64,000 bases of DNA, from positions 7,688,946 through 7,752,945 of the forward strand of contig OY811975.1 in the NCBI GenBank assembly GCA_963681505.1, written 5' to 3'. The notes beneath the pieces were generated by a model, which was not told where the DNA came from, did not search any database, and saw only the letters and a program-made list of their open reading frames with translations. The DNA comes from Eunapius fragilis. Its lineage: Eukaryota; Porifera; Demospongiae; Spongillida; Spongillidae. The translations under genes and the position numbers were made by a program. Shown piece by piece: positions 20,413-30,285 of the stretch (the stretch's first letter is position 1; the number at the start of each line of letters is the position of its first letter).

Positions 20413-22166
20413 CTAGAATCGAAGTGGAGGTCTGATAGCTGTTCCAGTTCTAGTGCGTGTCATGATAGGGCTCCTGGGTGGTGCCTGTGGTAGAAGTTCT
20501 GTCTCATCAGGTTCAGAAAGATGGTCCTCATCAGGTTCAGAAGGCTGGTCCTCAGTTGAGGCCTCACCAGCTCCTCGACTGAAGGGATTTCTGTGAGGAG
20601 AGATCTGTTCCTTCTCAACTGACCTGCAGGGGTTTGCACTAAATATGATCTCGGTGTGGAGGCGGGTGCTGTGACAGTGCCTGGTATCTTGTCCCCATCT
20701 TTTGATACCCATACTTTTGTACCATCCTCCAATGGTGTATTTTGAACATGTCTGGTGCCGCTGGTCATAATAGATTTTCTGCTTCTCTTTCAGACACCTG
20801 TTTTTTACCTTGAACTCCTTTAGGTAGGGCCATCCTGGAATAAGGACTGTGGTTGTCTGTGGGATTGTGCTTCGAAGTTTTCTCCCCATCAACAGTTCAG
20901 ATGGAGAGAAATTTCACCAAGGCATTGGGGTGGCATTGTAGCTCAGGAATGCTATAAAGGGATCTTCGGATTGTCCAAGAAGTCGTTTAGCTGCTTGAAC
21001 TGCACGTTCTACCTCTCCATTGCTTTGGGGATAATGAGGACTGCTAGTCACTGCACGAACCCATATGCCTGGCTAAATTGTTTCATCTCATGTGACTGGT
21101 ATTGTGGGCCATTGTCACTTATCAACAACTCTGGAATTCCATGTCTAGAAAATACAGCCTTCATAATGCTGATAACTTCTGATGTAGTGGTTGCTGTTAA
21201 CTTGATTACTTCTAGGAATCTGGAGAAATAATCTACCAGGACAATGTAGGAGTGTCCTTTGAACTCAAAAAGATCTGACCCGACCTTTTGCCACGGATAG
21301 TCCGGAAGTTGGGACACAATCATGGGCTCTTTATGAGTGGTTGTGGTTCTAGCACAGAGACCACAGTGTTTCACTAAGGACTCAGTTTCTTTAGAAACAC
21401 CAGGCCACCAAATGGACTGCTGCAGCCTCAGTTTACATCTTTGAATTCCAAGGTGCCCACTATGAATTTTGTCAAGTGTTTCTTTACGGCACGCCCGTGG
21501 AACAACGATGTGACTCCCAAACAATACCAGACCATCTTGTATTGTCAACATTCCTCTGTGTACCCAGTACGGCTTGGTACCATCCGATACGCAAGGCCAG
21601 CCAAACCGGCAATACTTCATGATTTGTACACACTCTGGATCTGAGGCTTGAAACAAACGATAGGTCTGCAGCTTGCCTTCTGTTGCTGGTAAGCATTTGG
21701 TCACATTTGACACAAACCCTTCTACCTCATCTTGAAGTGCATTCAAGTCAGCATCTGGTAATGTTGTTGGTGCACGTGAGAGAGTGTCTGCAGTATACAA
21801 GAGTTTCCCTGGAACGTGGACAATGCTGTAGTCGAAACGCATCCGACGAAGCCGAAAACGAAGAAATCGGGGTGGGAGGTTGTCAAGATGTGTTGAACTC
21901 AAGAGTGGCACTAGAGGTTTATGGTCCGTCTCAATGCAAAATCGTTTCCCAACTACGCAATCTCTTAATCCTTCAAATGAGCATGTGGCCGCAAGTGCTT
22001 CTTTCTCAATCTGTGTGTATCTCACTTCGGTTGATGACATAGAACGAGAAGCAAACGCTACTGGCTTCCATGCATTGGCTTCCATCTGTAGAAGGATGGC
22101 TCCGAGACCATGTGAAGAGGCATCCGCTGACACTTTTGGTCTCGTTTGCAGGATTGTAAAATTCAA
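20413..22166 (-). pseudogene. Gypsy element 2 RNase H and integrase
   Basis: The 21048-22166 frame (372 codons) starts with RNase H (S-A-D-A-S-S-H-G; then E-T-D-H-K-P-L) followed by the integrase HHCC finger (H-S-G-H-L-G ... C-G-L-C) and the integrase core with S-D-N-G-P-Q. A frameshift near 21048 leads into 20413-20892, the integrase C-terminal region. The ORF ends exactly at the polypurine tract. Confidence 0.75.
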
Positions 22167-22406
22167 TTCCCATGAAACGTCTTAGATCAGAGATGTTTTC
22201 TGGTGGAGGCATATCTTTGATGGCCGCAGTCTTCTCAGGATCAGGCGAAACACCAGAACTGTCAATAATATGGCCCAGAAAGGTAATTGTACGTTTGGAG
22301 AATAAGCATTTCTCCTTGTTCAATATTAGACTGGCAGATTGCATACGACTAAGTGTTGTAAGTAGCCTCTTGTCATGTTCATCTTGGGATTTCCCAAACA
22401 CCAGAG
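22006..22406 (-). pseudogene. Gypsy element 2 reverse transcriptase, palm/thumb part
   Basis: Continues the RT after the catalytic box: V-F-G-K-S, then L-G-H-I-I and R-R-F-M-G, ending in an internal deletion. Its upstream partner lies beyond the short-LTR insertion, at 24212-24367. Confidence 0.7.
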
Positions 22407-22470
22407 TGTAGGATTAGGTCTTGACTGATCGTAATCACGCGCACCGCACGTGACAATACAATACACTACA
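22407..22470 (-). repeat. 3' LTR of the short-LTR element
   Basis: 64 bp; matches 24143-24206. Confidence 0.88.
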
Positions 22471-22924
22471 TATCCCCTTCCCACGCGCACCGCACGTGAC
22501 AGTACACTACATCTCCCCTTCCCACAGTCAAATATTCGTTCTTCTTTCCACCATGTTCACTTCATGCACTGTCTTGCACTGTCTTGCTTCTGTGTCTTCT
22601 CCGTCCGCCCTTTCCTAGACATTTTCTTGGGCATACGCTTATTCTTGCACCCTCCCGGTTCCATTTCCTGCTTGCCCTATTGCCTCAGGCACTACTTTCT
22701 GCCTCCATGGATCCTTCCTGGCTCTCACCCTCAGCTTGGTTTCAACGTACATGGCCGTTCGCAACAATCCTAGCCTCAGCACTCGCCCTTGGCTACGGTG
22801 CTTGCCTCAACACAGTCTCCCGGCCCATGGCCCTGTTTCGACACAGATGGTTACATACTTCTCCTTTCCTAGGATGGTATCAGACACGCCACAGAACCAC
22901 CACTGCTCCCTCTCCAGAGTAAAA

Positions 22925-23515
22925 ATACTCCTCCCCGGTGACAGGACTCTCTCCTCCCTGGCAGCAGGACTCTTTCCTCCTGGGTGGCAGGACTCTTTCC
23001 TCCTCCCAAGTGGCGGGATTCTTTCCTCCTCCCAGGTGGCAGGACTCTTTCCTCCTCCCTGGTGGCAGGACTCTTTCCTCCTCCCAGGTGGCAGGCAGGA
23101 CTCTTTTCTCCTCCCAGGTGGCAGGACTCTTTCATCCACCCTGGTGGCAGGACTCTTTCCTCCTCCCAGGTGGCAGGACTCTTTCCTCCACTCTGGTGGC
23201 AGGACTCTTTCTTCCTCCTGGGTGGCAGGACTCTTTCCTCCTCCCAGGTGGCGGGACTCTTTCCTCCTCCCAGGTGGCAGGACTCTTTCCTCCTCCTAGG
23301 TGGCAGGACTCTCTCCTCCCCATTGGCAGGACTCTTTCCTCCTCCCTGGTGGCAGGACTCTTTCCTCCTCCCAGGTCGCAGGACTCTTTCCTCCTCCCAG
23401 GTGACAGGACTCTTTCCTCCTCCCAGGAGGCAGGATTCTTTCCTCCTCCCAGGTGACAGGACTCTTTCCTCCTCCCTGGTGGCAGGATTATCTCCTCCCA
23501 GGTGGCAGGTAACAG
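22925..23515. repeat. Minisatellite, about 29-bp units
   Basis: Roughly twenty units built around GGCAGGACTCTTTCCTCCTC followed by CCAGGT or a variant. It is open in all six frames over long stretches, which gives false Pro/Leu/Ser-rich ORFs. It lies inside the short-LTR element. Confidence 0.93.
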
Positions 23516-23704
23516 ACTGGGGCCATCACTGCAGCTAACTGTGGCCTACACTCCCTCAGTCCGACAACTGTATAGTCTGGGCCTTCACCGTGGCATTGAC
23601 GCCTACACTCCCTCAGACCCGACCTATGACTCCACTCTCTCTGTTCTTTTCATCTTCACCGATGACCAGATCAATCCGTCCGCATCGCTCACCCATTGGC
23701 AGGT

Positions 23705-23975
23705 AACACACGTCCTCCCCGGCGGCAGAAAACACAGCAGGCGTTCTGTCCTCCCGGGCAGTAGGCATGCTCTGTCCTCCCCGGCAGCAGGCACGCTCTG
23801 TCCTCCCCAGTGGCAGGCACACATTAGCTGTCCTCCATGGCGGCAGGCCCACTCACTTCGCAGCAGCAGGCACTCCATCCTCTCCAGCGGCAGGCGTTCT
23901 GTCCTCCCCGGCGGCAGGCACGCTCTGTCCTCCCTGGTGGCAGGCACACTCTGTCTTCCCCGGCGGAAGGCACTA
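23705..23975. repeat. Second minisatellite in the short-LTR element
   Basis: About ten units around GGCAGGCACGCTCTGTCCTC followed by CCCGGC-like sequence. Related to the first minisatellite in its CCTCCCC-GGCAGG core but clearly distinct. Confidence 0.85.
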
Positions 23976-24142
23976 TTGGGCCACACGCATGTTTCGATGT
24001 CGGACTATGTCCACGACGTGATGGCAATCCAGGTAGCAATGGCTTGGTCAGGGTGGCGGTGGTAGGTACCTTCACCTACTTCTTCTCTTTTCCTCCTCTT
24101 TCGAGGTTGAAGGACCCGCCACACGCTACACCGCTGCCACCA

Positions 24143-24206
24143 TGTAACATTAGGTCTTGACTGATTGTAATCACGCGCACCGCACGTGACAATACAATAC
24201 ACTACA
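24143..24206 (-). repeat. 5' LTR of the short-LTR element
   Basis: 64 bp; followed on the minus strand by the candidate primer-binding site. Confidence 0.88.
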
Positions 24207-24211
24207 CAGAG

Positions 24212-24367
24212 TATCATCCATCTGACAAACTATGCCGTCAAAGCCACTTAGTACCTTGTTCATGACCTTCTGAAAGTGTTCAGAGGCTCTTGCAATGCCG
24301 AATGGGAGTTTATTGAAGCAATACCGCCCGAATGGTGTAATGAATGTTGTTAGGAGTCGTGACTCCT
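24212..24367 (-). pseudogene. Gypsy element 2 reverse transcriptase, catalytic part
   Basis: Carries F-I-T-P-F-G-R-Y, L-P-F-G-I, and the catalytic box as Q-M-D-D just before the insertion site. Usual relatives have Y/F-x-D-D here. Confidence 0.75.
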
Positions 24368-25208
24368 CAGGGGCGGATGCAGGATTTTGGCAAGGTGGGG
24401 GTCCGATATGAATAATTGATGAGGGGGAGGGGCGCGCGCGAAGCGCGCGAAAATTTTTTTGGTGCGCATTCCAATTATTCCACAGATTGTACATGTAAGG
24501 GGGCCGGGGATTGGAAACTAAGGCAATCAACACCAATAAATGAGTGACACTCCGTTACATTCTGCCGGGTTTCCAGACTATTGTAGTCTTATGGATTTAA
24601 ATGGCTGTGTTGTTACATGCATGCGGTTTCCTTTGCTATTTGAACCAACCGAAAAATTGATTTGTACACATTCCACAGATTGTACATTTAGGGGGATTAG
24701 AAACGGAAACAATCACAACCAATAAATGCGTGCCACTCCGTTACGTTCTGGTTTCCAGGCTGTTGTGGCTTTGCGGATTTATACGGCTAGTACTAGTGTG
24801 ATTCGTCGCAGATTTGCATTGTACGTTACATGCGCCGGCTTAGTTTCTTTGTTAAAATTTATAATTTAAAATTTAAATTTGCAATGGTCTTGCAGCAAGG
24901 TGCATTCAACCTTGATGGGTACTAATAATAGAGCACGAATCAAAACAACTGCGGAAAGAAACGACCGTGGGTTAGCATTTTGGTCTTACGTATAAATACC
25001 AGCCTACTACGTATCTCGCAATTTACAGAACTAAAATATAGTACTAACCAATGAATAAGCAATAAGATAAGCTATTTAGCAACTTCACGAAGTGCACTCC
25101 GTAGAAATGTATATCTCACGTGCGACACGTAATATGCTAATTATATTCATATTCAGGTTCGAGGGGGGGGTCCAGACACCCTGGACCCCCCCCCTGGATC
25201 CGCCACTG
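24368..25208. mobile_element. TIR element (CAGGGGCGG family) in Gypsy element 2
   Basis: Left end CAGGGGCGGATGCAGGATTT; right end CCTGGATCCGCCACTG. CTCCT flanks both sides (24363-24367 and 25210-25214), with one extra base at the right, consistent with the 5-bp duplication of this family. Inside, a segment of about 180 bp is tandemly repeated (about 24465-24640 and 24660-24800), and a GCGCGCGCGAAGCGCGCG palindrome lies near 24433. No transposase seen. Confidence 0.8.
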
Positions 25209-25650
25209 CCTCCTTGCTCAATGGTATTTGCCAAAATCCACTATTGGCATCAAGTTTGGAAAACACCTGTGCTCCAGAGAGTGAAGTTAAAGTAACATCC
25301 ACCTTTGGAAGAGGGTGAACTTTGCGCAGGATACACTCATTCAGTGGTCTGAGATCTACACAGATCTATAGACTATCTGTTTTTTTAGGCACAACAACCA
25401 TGGCAGCACACCATTCCATAGGCACGTCGACTTGGGAGATAACACCAAAAGATTCCATTTTGGTAAGCTCCAACCTAACTTTCTCAAAATAGGGAATAGT
25501 GATGTTTCTAGCTGTGTAGACGCAATGGGGAGTTGCATTTGGTTTCAACTTAATGTGATATGGTTCATCATAAATACCAAGACCACTAAAAAGAGGCTTG
25601 GGAACTGTCGGTAGATGTTTGTGCTATAGTCGTCAATATTGACTATAATC
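25209..25650 (-). pseudogene. Gypsy element 2 reverse transcriptase, N-terminal part
   Basis: Reads (minus) L-D-A-N-S-G-F-W-Q-I-P next to the TIR element, M-V-V-V-P-K-K-T box upstream, and a G-L-G-I-Y piece near 25590. Homology fades at about 25650, where the element is truncated. Confidence 0.7.
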
Positions 25651-27019
25651 TCATTTACACTTTAAAAGCATAAATTATACTAGCGTCCACCTCTATTTTA
25701 TTCTATCACAAGAATAAAGCTACAAATTTTTACCATTTATGTATCCCCATGATTGCACTGCCTTAGTTCCGCTTCCGCTCTTAACATTTGTGTTTGGGAT
25801 TCTATCTGTAGCGTGATGCTGTATACAATATCTGTGCACTGGCTATCTCAAAGAAACGTGATTATCGCGGTATTCTAAGTTAAAGTTTTTATGTTCTATT
25901 GCAGAGTTTCTAGGGATATTGAACCTGCTGCCGCAGGTTCGGATTCTCAGTATTCTGAGACTGTGTGGCTTCGGGTGTTAGCTGCAAGGGTTGCAGAAAT
26001 GCCTAAGTGAACAGTATGGAATAGAATTTTAGCATTCACTCGGGCTAACCTCATTTCCAGATAACGCCCACCCATGTGTGTGGGCATAGTCAGACATACA
26101 CCTGATCTAGTTTGAACCATGCATATGAATGTTCTGTCAGTGCTGTAGACACGTAAGCATGCTGTAATTACAAAGTTACTATTTAGTGATGCAGTCAAAG
26201 TTCGCTACCAGTTCTTGCAATTGCGTTTTGAAATGATGCTCCTATAAGCTGGTAAATTCACCTTAACAGCTGTTCTTTTTTTTGTTCGTGGTTACAATAC
26301 CATGCCTCCAAGGAACTCAGAGAGGATAGGGGGGTTTTCGTAACCAAGGAAACCCATAAAATTGCTAGGAAATCTGATTTTACTAACAATTTTACTGGTT
26401 TTCTTGGTTACGAACCCCCTCTGGGTACGCCCCTGGCCTCTAGACATTTCTCTGGATTGCAAGATTAGTGCGATGATATGCGACCCGAGTGGTTCATACA
26501 CACAACCATATACATGTACATGCACCCAGAAACATATACCTAGCATGCACGATTATTAGCGTGCGCACACCAACAGGCAAGCGTACACGGGTTTCAACAG
26601 GTTTGGGACAACGGAGCTCTAGCCGTCATTGCGACTACGCGCTATTGGACCAATACAAATATGCTATCTCTTCATTACTTTCGATTCCGATTATTCGCTT
26701 GGACGAGAGATAATATCGTCTCAGCTTGAACGGACACAAAAAGTAGCGGTTACATCGTCTCGTACCCAGACCCTCACTCACAGATTACATCACCGCATTT
26801 AAAGGTAACCCTTTTTACTGCGCCAAATTCTTTTAATTGTTCAAAATGCTCGTATAAGTGCCCTCACGGCTGTTACATCGCATTGAAATTTGGACAACAG
26901 GTTCGCGCCCACTTTGAATATTAAGAACCTAGCAACATGGCTTATTACATCGGCTTAAGAAGGCTAATGTACATGAAGATACCGTCGGTGTTTTTATCTA
27001 AAGTGCAACCTGCCTATCG
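25651..27019. other. Unassigned spacer
   Basis: No gene seen. A short inverted repeat brackets 26326-26427 (GGGGGTTTTCGTAACCA against GGTTACGAACCCCC). A fragment of the TCTCGTACCCAGACC repeat is at about 26757. Confidence 0.4.
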
Positions 27020-27358
27020 GAATTTTCGCTTAAAACTTCCATATAGGATTTGTTTTGGACTATGAATCTCATTAAAAAAACGCGACCCGTCACTAACAAG
27101 ACTTCCGACGATCGGATCGTTTAGCTTGTTATACCAATCGAACAAGAAGTCAAAAATGAGCAGTTTCTTTCGTCTTTAATTTATGTCACAGAACCGTGCG
27201 GTTGTAAAGAACAAAAGGGTACGGCCCGTCCTCCTACCCAGTCCCGGAACATGGTCTCTTCTTCTCCTTCTCCTTCTTGGCAACGCATAACTCGGGATAG
27301 GAGCACTTTTAAACAATGAAAATTAAACCAATAGCATAGGCTGGAAGAGCCGCTTTCA

Positions 27359-27972
27359 CAGGGGCGGATTCAGGATTTTCCAAAAGGGGGGGTTGAGTAG
27401 TCTCGTTCCCAGACCACACTCGCAGCTGCGGATGGATTACATCACCGCTACGCTAGAGGTGGTCTGGGAAACTGGCTAACAAAATTGGTTCTATGCCCGG
27501 GCCATTTCTAACCGTACAATCAGAATGCAGGTCAGGGGCGGATCCAGGATTTCAAAAAAGGGGGGGTTGCTAATTAATATTCATGAAGCGGGGGAGGGGT
27601 CTGGGGCGGAGCCCCAGCCGCCAACGCTTTTTTATAATATCATGCGCACAACACTAGATTATACTGCCTTTCCGTTTGTTTCCTCGCAGAGCTGCAGTTG
27701 TATTACGAATTTCAGCCATCTTTACTTCGCAAAAATTCTTAATTGTTACTAATGATAATTATTCATTACGGGTTTGAAAAGGGGGGGTTGCAACCCCCCC
27801 AACCCACCCACCCCCCCCCCCCCCCCCCCCCTGGATCCGCCTCTGCAGGTGCTCCGTGACGTGACAAAAAGCGGGAAGGGAACGGCTTAGCAGAAGAGGG
27901 GGAGGTACCTTATATCAAAGGGGGGGTTGAAACCCCCTAAACCCCCCCCCCCCTCCCCTGTATCCGCCTCTG
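27359..27972. mobile_element. TIR element (CAGGGGCGG family) in composite repeat A
   Basis: Left end CAGGGGCGGATTCAGGATTT, right end TATCCGCCTCTG, flanked by exact TTTCA duplications (27354-27358 and 27973-27977). A segment starting TAGTCTCGTTCCCAGACC and a second family member are nested inside it. Confidence 0.85.
27533..27845. mobile_element. TIR element (CAGGGGCGG family), inner nested copy
   Basis: 313 bp; left end CAGGGGCGGATCCAGGATTT, right end CTGGATCCGCCTCTG. Exact CAGGT duplications flank it (27528-27532, 27846-27850). The same flanking sequence without the insert is present at 29931-30085. Contains long poly-C. Confidence 0.92.
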
Positions 27973-28160
27973 TTTCATATAAAATCGCCGATGTTATATT
28001 TTTAAACAATCGACTATACGGTCTATGTACGACGCATAATTAGATAACTTGTAAGACTTAATTTTAGATATCTACAAATAAATGTTTATATAAATAGCGA
28101 ACAACCGCTTTGGTGCTTCAATCGTCATTTGGTGTAACCTCTTTTGTTAGTTTTCTCAAA

Positions 28161-28268
28161 ATGCCTTCACGTCAAAAAAAGAAACGAGCGAAACGACGTA
28201 CGAAATACCTTCAAGTTCGAGACGATGTTTTAGAGGGCATCCTACAGCGATGCATAATTTCACAGTGA
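28161..28268 (+). CDS. Small basic open frame (35 codons), doubtful
   Basis: ATG in a fair context (CAAAATGCC) opens a 35-residue peptide with a strongly basic N-terminus (K-K-K-R-A-K-R-R), resembling a nuclear localisation signal, and a neutral C-terminus. A TATATAAAT sequence lies about 75 bp upstream. It sits in the part of composite repeat A that is missing from copy B. It may be a remnant of an element-encoded protein or chance; no family recognised. Confidence 0.2.
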   Translation: MPSRQKKKRAKRRTKYLQVRDDVLEGILQRCIISQ

Positions 28269-28295
28269 TTTCAGTATGAACAAATTTCAAGGAAA

Positions 28296-28580
28296 CAAGT
28301 AACTAAAAGCATTCCGGGGCTCTACGAGAAAGTTGGTGGTATAAAGAATTTGAAGGCAATTGGTGGTGTAAAAAGCAAGGAAACAAGGTCTTATCAGAAG
28401 GGAAGATGAAATAGTCCTATATTTAGCACATTTCTAGGGCGTGTGTTGTTTGTGTGCTAAATATAGGACTATTGCTTTTTCCCTTCTGATATGACCTTGT
28501 TTCCTTGCTTTTTACACCACCAATTGCCTTCAAATCCTATATACCACCAACTTTCTCGTAGAGAATGTTTTTAGTTATTG
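28296..28580. repeat. Long palindrome (foldback), copy A
   Basis: Arms of about 125-135 bp run from ACAAGTAACTAAAAGC to its complement and include TCTACGAGAAAGTTGGTGG and GGAAACAAGGTCTTATCAGA with their complements. Centre near 28435. Transcription would give a long double-stranded hairpin. Confidence 0.88.
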
Positions 28581-29930
28581 TTATAGCTTATGTTTTAAAT
28601 TAATGTACAGTAATTAAAGGACTTCACCACCCGACTATGTTAATTTCAAGCTATGATATACATTAGCAACACATGCCACACAGCCGAAAGGTCACGGGGT
28701 CTAAATGGGTGTGGTCAACAGTGCTCATGAAACGCCTTGAACAAAGTAAAGGGTTTGATCTTGCTTTAGAAATAGTTTTTAAGTTGCTACGCGACTTCGT
28801 CTGCGGTTGAATATGGCGCCATTTTGGGTTCTCTAATGATAATGCCCGTAAATGACTATATGAATGTGGCATACAAATGGATCCACTCAATTAGGCATGT
28901 GGCGCATACAAGCCTGTCACAGGCGAGTTGTATTGGCTGTCCTAGCACATCAAGACAAATAGGACACATCGACTCATCTATAGCAGATAGCATCTGTGTA
29001 GTGGCCGATCATGGTGGTTGGTTTGGATTTTGTATGAATTTTTGTGGTGCTACAGCCTGAATATATTGTACAGTATCAGCTGGTGTACTGCCACGTTCTT
29101 CAGGTTTCTACACCGAGCCATGTAAAAGGGTTTATTCCTGTTACAACCCTATGGTAAAAGAGAAAGGAATTGCGAAATGATTTTTTTAAATGCACACTAC
29201 TTTAAAATTACAACAGCAAAGCAATGACGTTGATATGTGAATGACTGACTTCCTATGGCATTTATCTGTGCATGTGTGTGTGTGTCTGTGTGTGTGATTG
29301 TATGTGTGTGTAATTAAATGTTTAAAAATTTGGTTCTAAACCTGTTTATCATCTCTTGATTTAACTCCCTAACAGAGGGGCTGAACAGGCCACAAAGATC
29401 AAAACGTGCACTTGTACTATTAGTATTTGTTTATGTAGATGTATGAAACTTGGTATAAAGGATGGTACGGGTGGGCTGCAATCACTCAGTTTACAGCAAC
29501 ATTCCAGCTGCATTGCTTACTCACCCACCACTACATCTGTGCATTAATTGAACTTGTACAGGTGTTCTTGTTTATACATCAAATGGCAGGCAACACCCAT
29601 CTACCCTGACCTAACAACCTTACCTTGACCAGCATCAAGGTGTGGCATGGGCTAACCCATGCCACACACCTGATAACCTTGGTTCCAATCATGCTTAGCA
29701 TCCGTGCAAGTGGCTGGCTGTTGCCTGACCCCTTTTGGGCAAACAATTAACTATGCCAAGCACAATGGGAATTACACCAATTACAAGCTATTAAAGCATG
29801 AGGGAGCATTCTGACAGAATTAATGACACCAATTGCTCTGATCTGGGGTTGTGTGTGTAGCTACAATTAAGTCGCCCAATTTTGGCATTCGCCAACTCTG
29901 GATTGACGTTTGACATCCATCACCAACCTA
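28581..29930. other. Unassigned spacer
   Basis: No gene recognised. Contains a TG microsatellite (about 29272-29312) and a perfect short hairpin, GTGTGGCATGGG and complement, at about 29639-29667. Confidence 0.4.
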
Positions 29931-30085
29931 GTCTCGTACCCAGACCACACTCGCAGCTGTGGATGGATTACATCAGCTCTACGCGAGAAGTGGTCTGGGA
30001 AACTGCCTAACAAAATTGGTTCTACGCCCGGGCGATTTTAAGCGTACAATCAGAATGCAGGTGCTCTGTGACGTCATTCCAATAT
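29931..30085. repeat. Repeat TAGTCTCGTACCCAGACC, with empty CAGGT site
   Basis: Closely matches 27398-27532 plus 27851-27870. Here CAGGT at 30057-30061 occurs once with no TIR element, so this copy preserves the pre-insertion state of 27533-27845. CCCAGACCAC and GTGGTCTGGG form an internal stem. Confidence 0.85.
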
Positions 30086-30197
30086 GGTAATAGCATTTCA
30101 TTATTTATTGTGTCAAACGTGGAGCTCGACAATGCGATAATTCAGGCGTCTCAACAGCTGGGCTATGCGACGATTCGTCCAGACTAGAACAGAGCTA

Positions 30198-30285
30198 TTA
30201 TAAGCTTCGAAGGGCGTGATGTTTTTATTAGCTTGCCGACCGTCGGCAAGCGTATAAAAACATCACGCCCTTCGAAGCTTATAAC
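30198..30285. repeat. Short foldback element
   Basis: TTATAAGCTTCGAAGGGCGT and its downstream sequence are almost exactly complementary to the right half (centre near 30242, GCCGAC/GTCGGC), giving arms of about 42 bp. Confidence 0.85.

Larger units (their letters stand above)
22407..24206 (-). mobile_element. Short-LTR (TRIM/LARD-like) non-autonomous retroelement
   Basis: Two 64-bp LTRs (22407-22470 and 24143-24206) begin TGTA and end CACTACA on the plus strand and differ at only a few bases. The element is flanked by an exact 5-bp target duplication, CAGAG (22402-22406 and 24207-24211). On the minus strand the 5' LTR (24143-24206) is followed at once by TGGTGGCAGCGGTG, a plausible primer-binding site, and a GGGAAGGGGATA polypurine tract precedes the 3' LTR. 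There is no gag or pol; the interior is mainly two minisatellites. The LTR end plus polypurine tract is partly duplicated just inside (22480-22522). It must be mobilised by another element's proteins. Confidence 0.9.
20213..25650 (-). mobile_element. Gypsy-type LTR retrotransposon 2 (5'-truncated, twice interrupted)
   Basis: Minus-strand element abutting element 1. Its 3' LTR is 20213-20403, preceded (minus strand) by a purine-rich GGAGGGGAGG tract at 20404-20413. Reverse transcriptase, RNase H and integrase are recognisable; gag, protease and 5' LTR are missing beyond about 25650. It is split by a short-LTR element (22407-24206) placed just after the catalytic x-M-D-D box and by a TIR element (24368-25208). 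Removing the inserts and one copy of each target duplication leaves the reading frame continuous at both sites, so the breaks are insertional. There is also an internal deletion between the RT thumb and RNase H near 22160. Confidence 0.85.
27020..28580. repeat. Composite repeat, copy A
   Basis: 27020-27357 matches 45280-45625 along its whole length (both run from AAACTTCCATATAGGATTTG to a GGCTGGA segment). 27978-28030 continues the match (AACAATCGACTAT), and 28296-28580 matches the palindrome at 45849-46133. Copy A is interrupted by nested TIR elements (27359-27972). It also has about 260 bp (28030-28290) that copy B lacks, including a small basic open frame. Confidence 0.85.

Noticed and set aside
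22925..23515. CRISPR-like regular repeats
   Set aside because: Units are contiguous without unique spacers, and the context is a eukaryotic retroelement.
22450..24160. Pro/Leu/Ser-rich ORFs up to 188 codons
   Set aside because: Translations of minisatellite units inside the short-LTR element; open in all frames because unit lengths keep stops out.
25915..25960. tRNA-like B-box (GGTTCGGATTCT)
   Set aside because: No matching A-box or cloverleaf could be drawn.
29639..29667. Hairpin resembling a bacterial terminator
   Set aside because: The window is eukaryotic and there is no T-tract or gene end.
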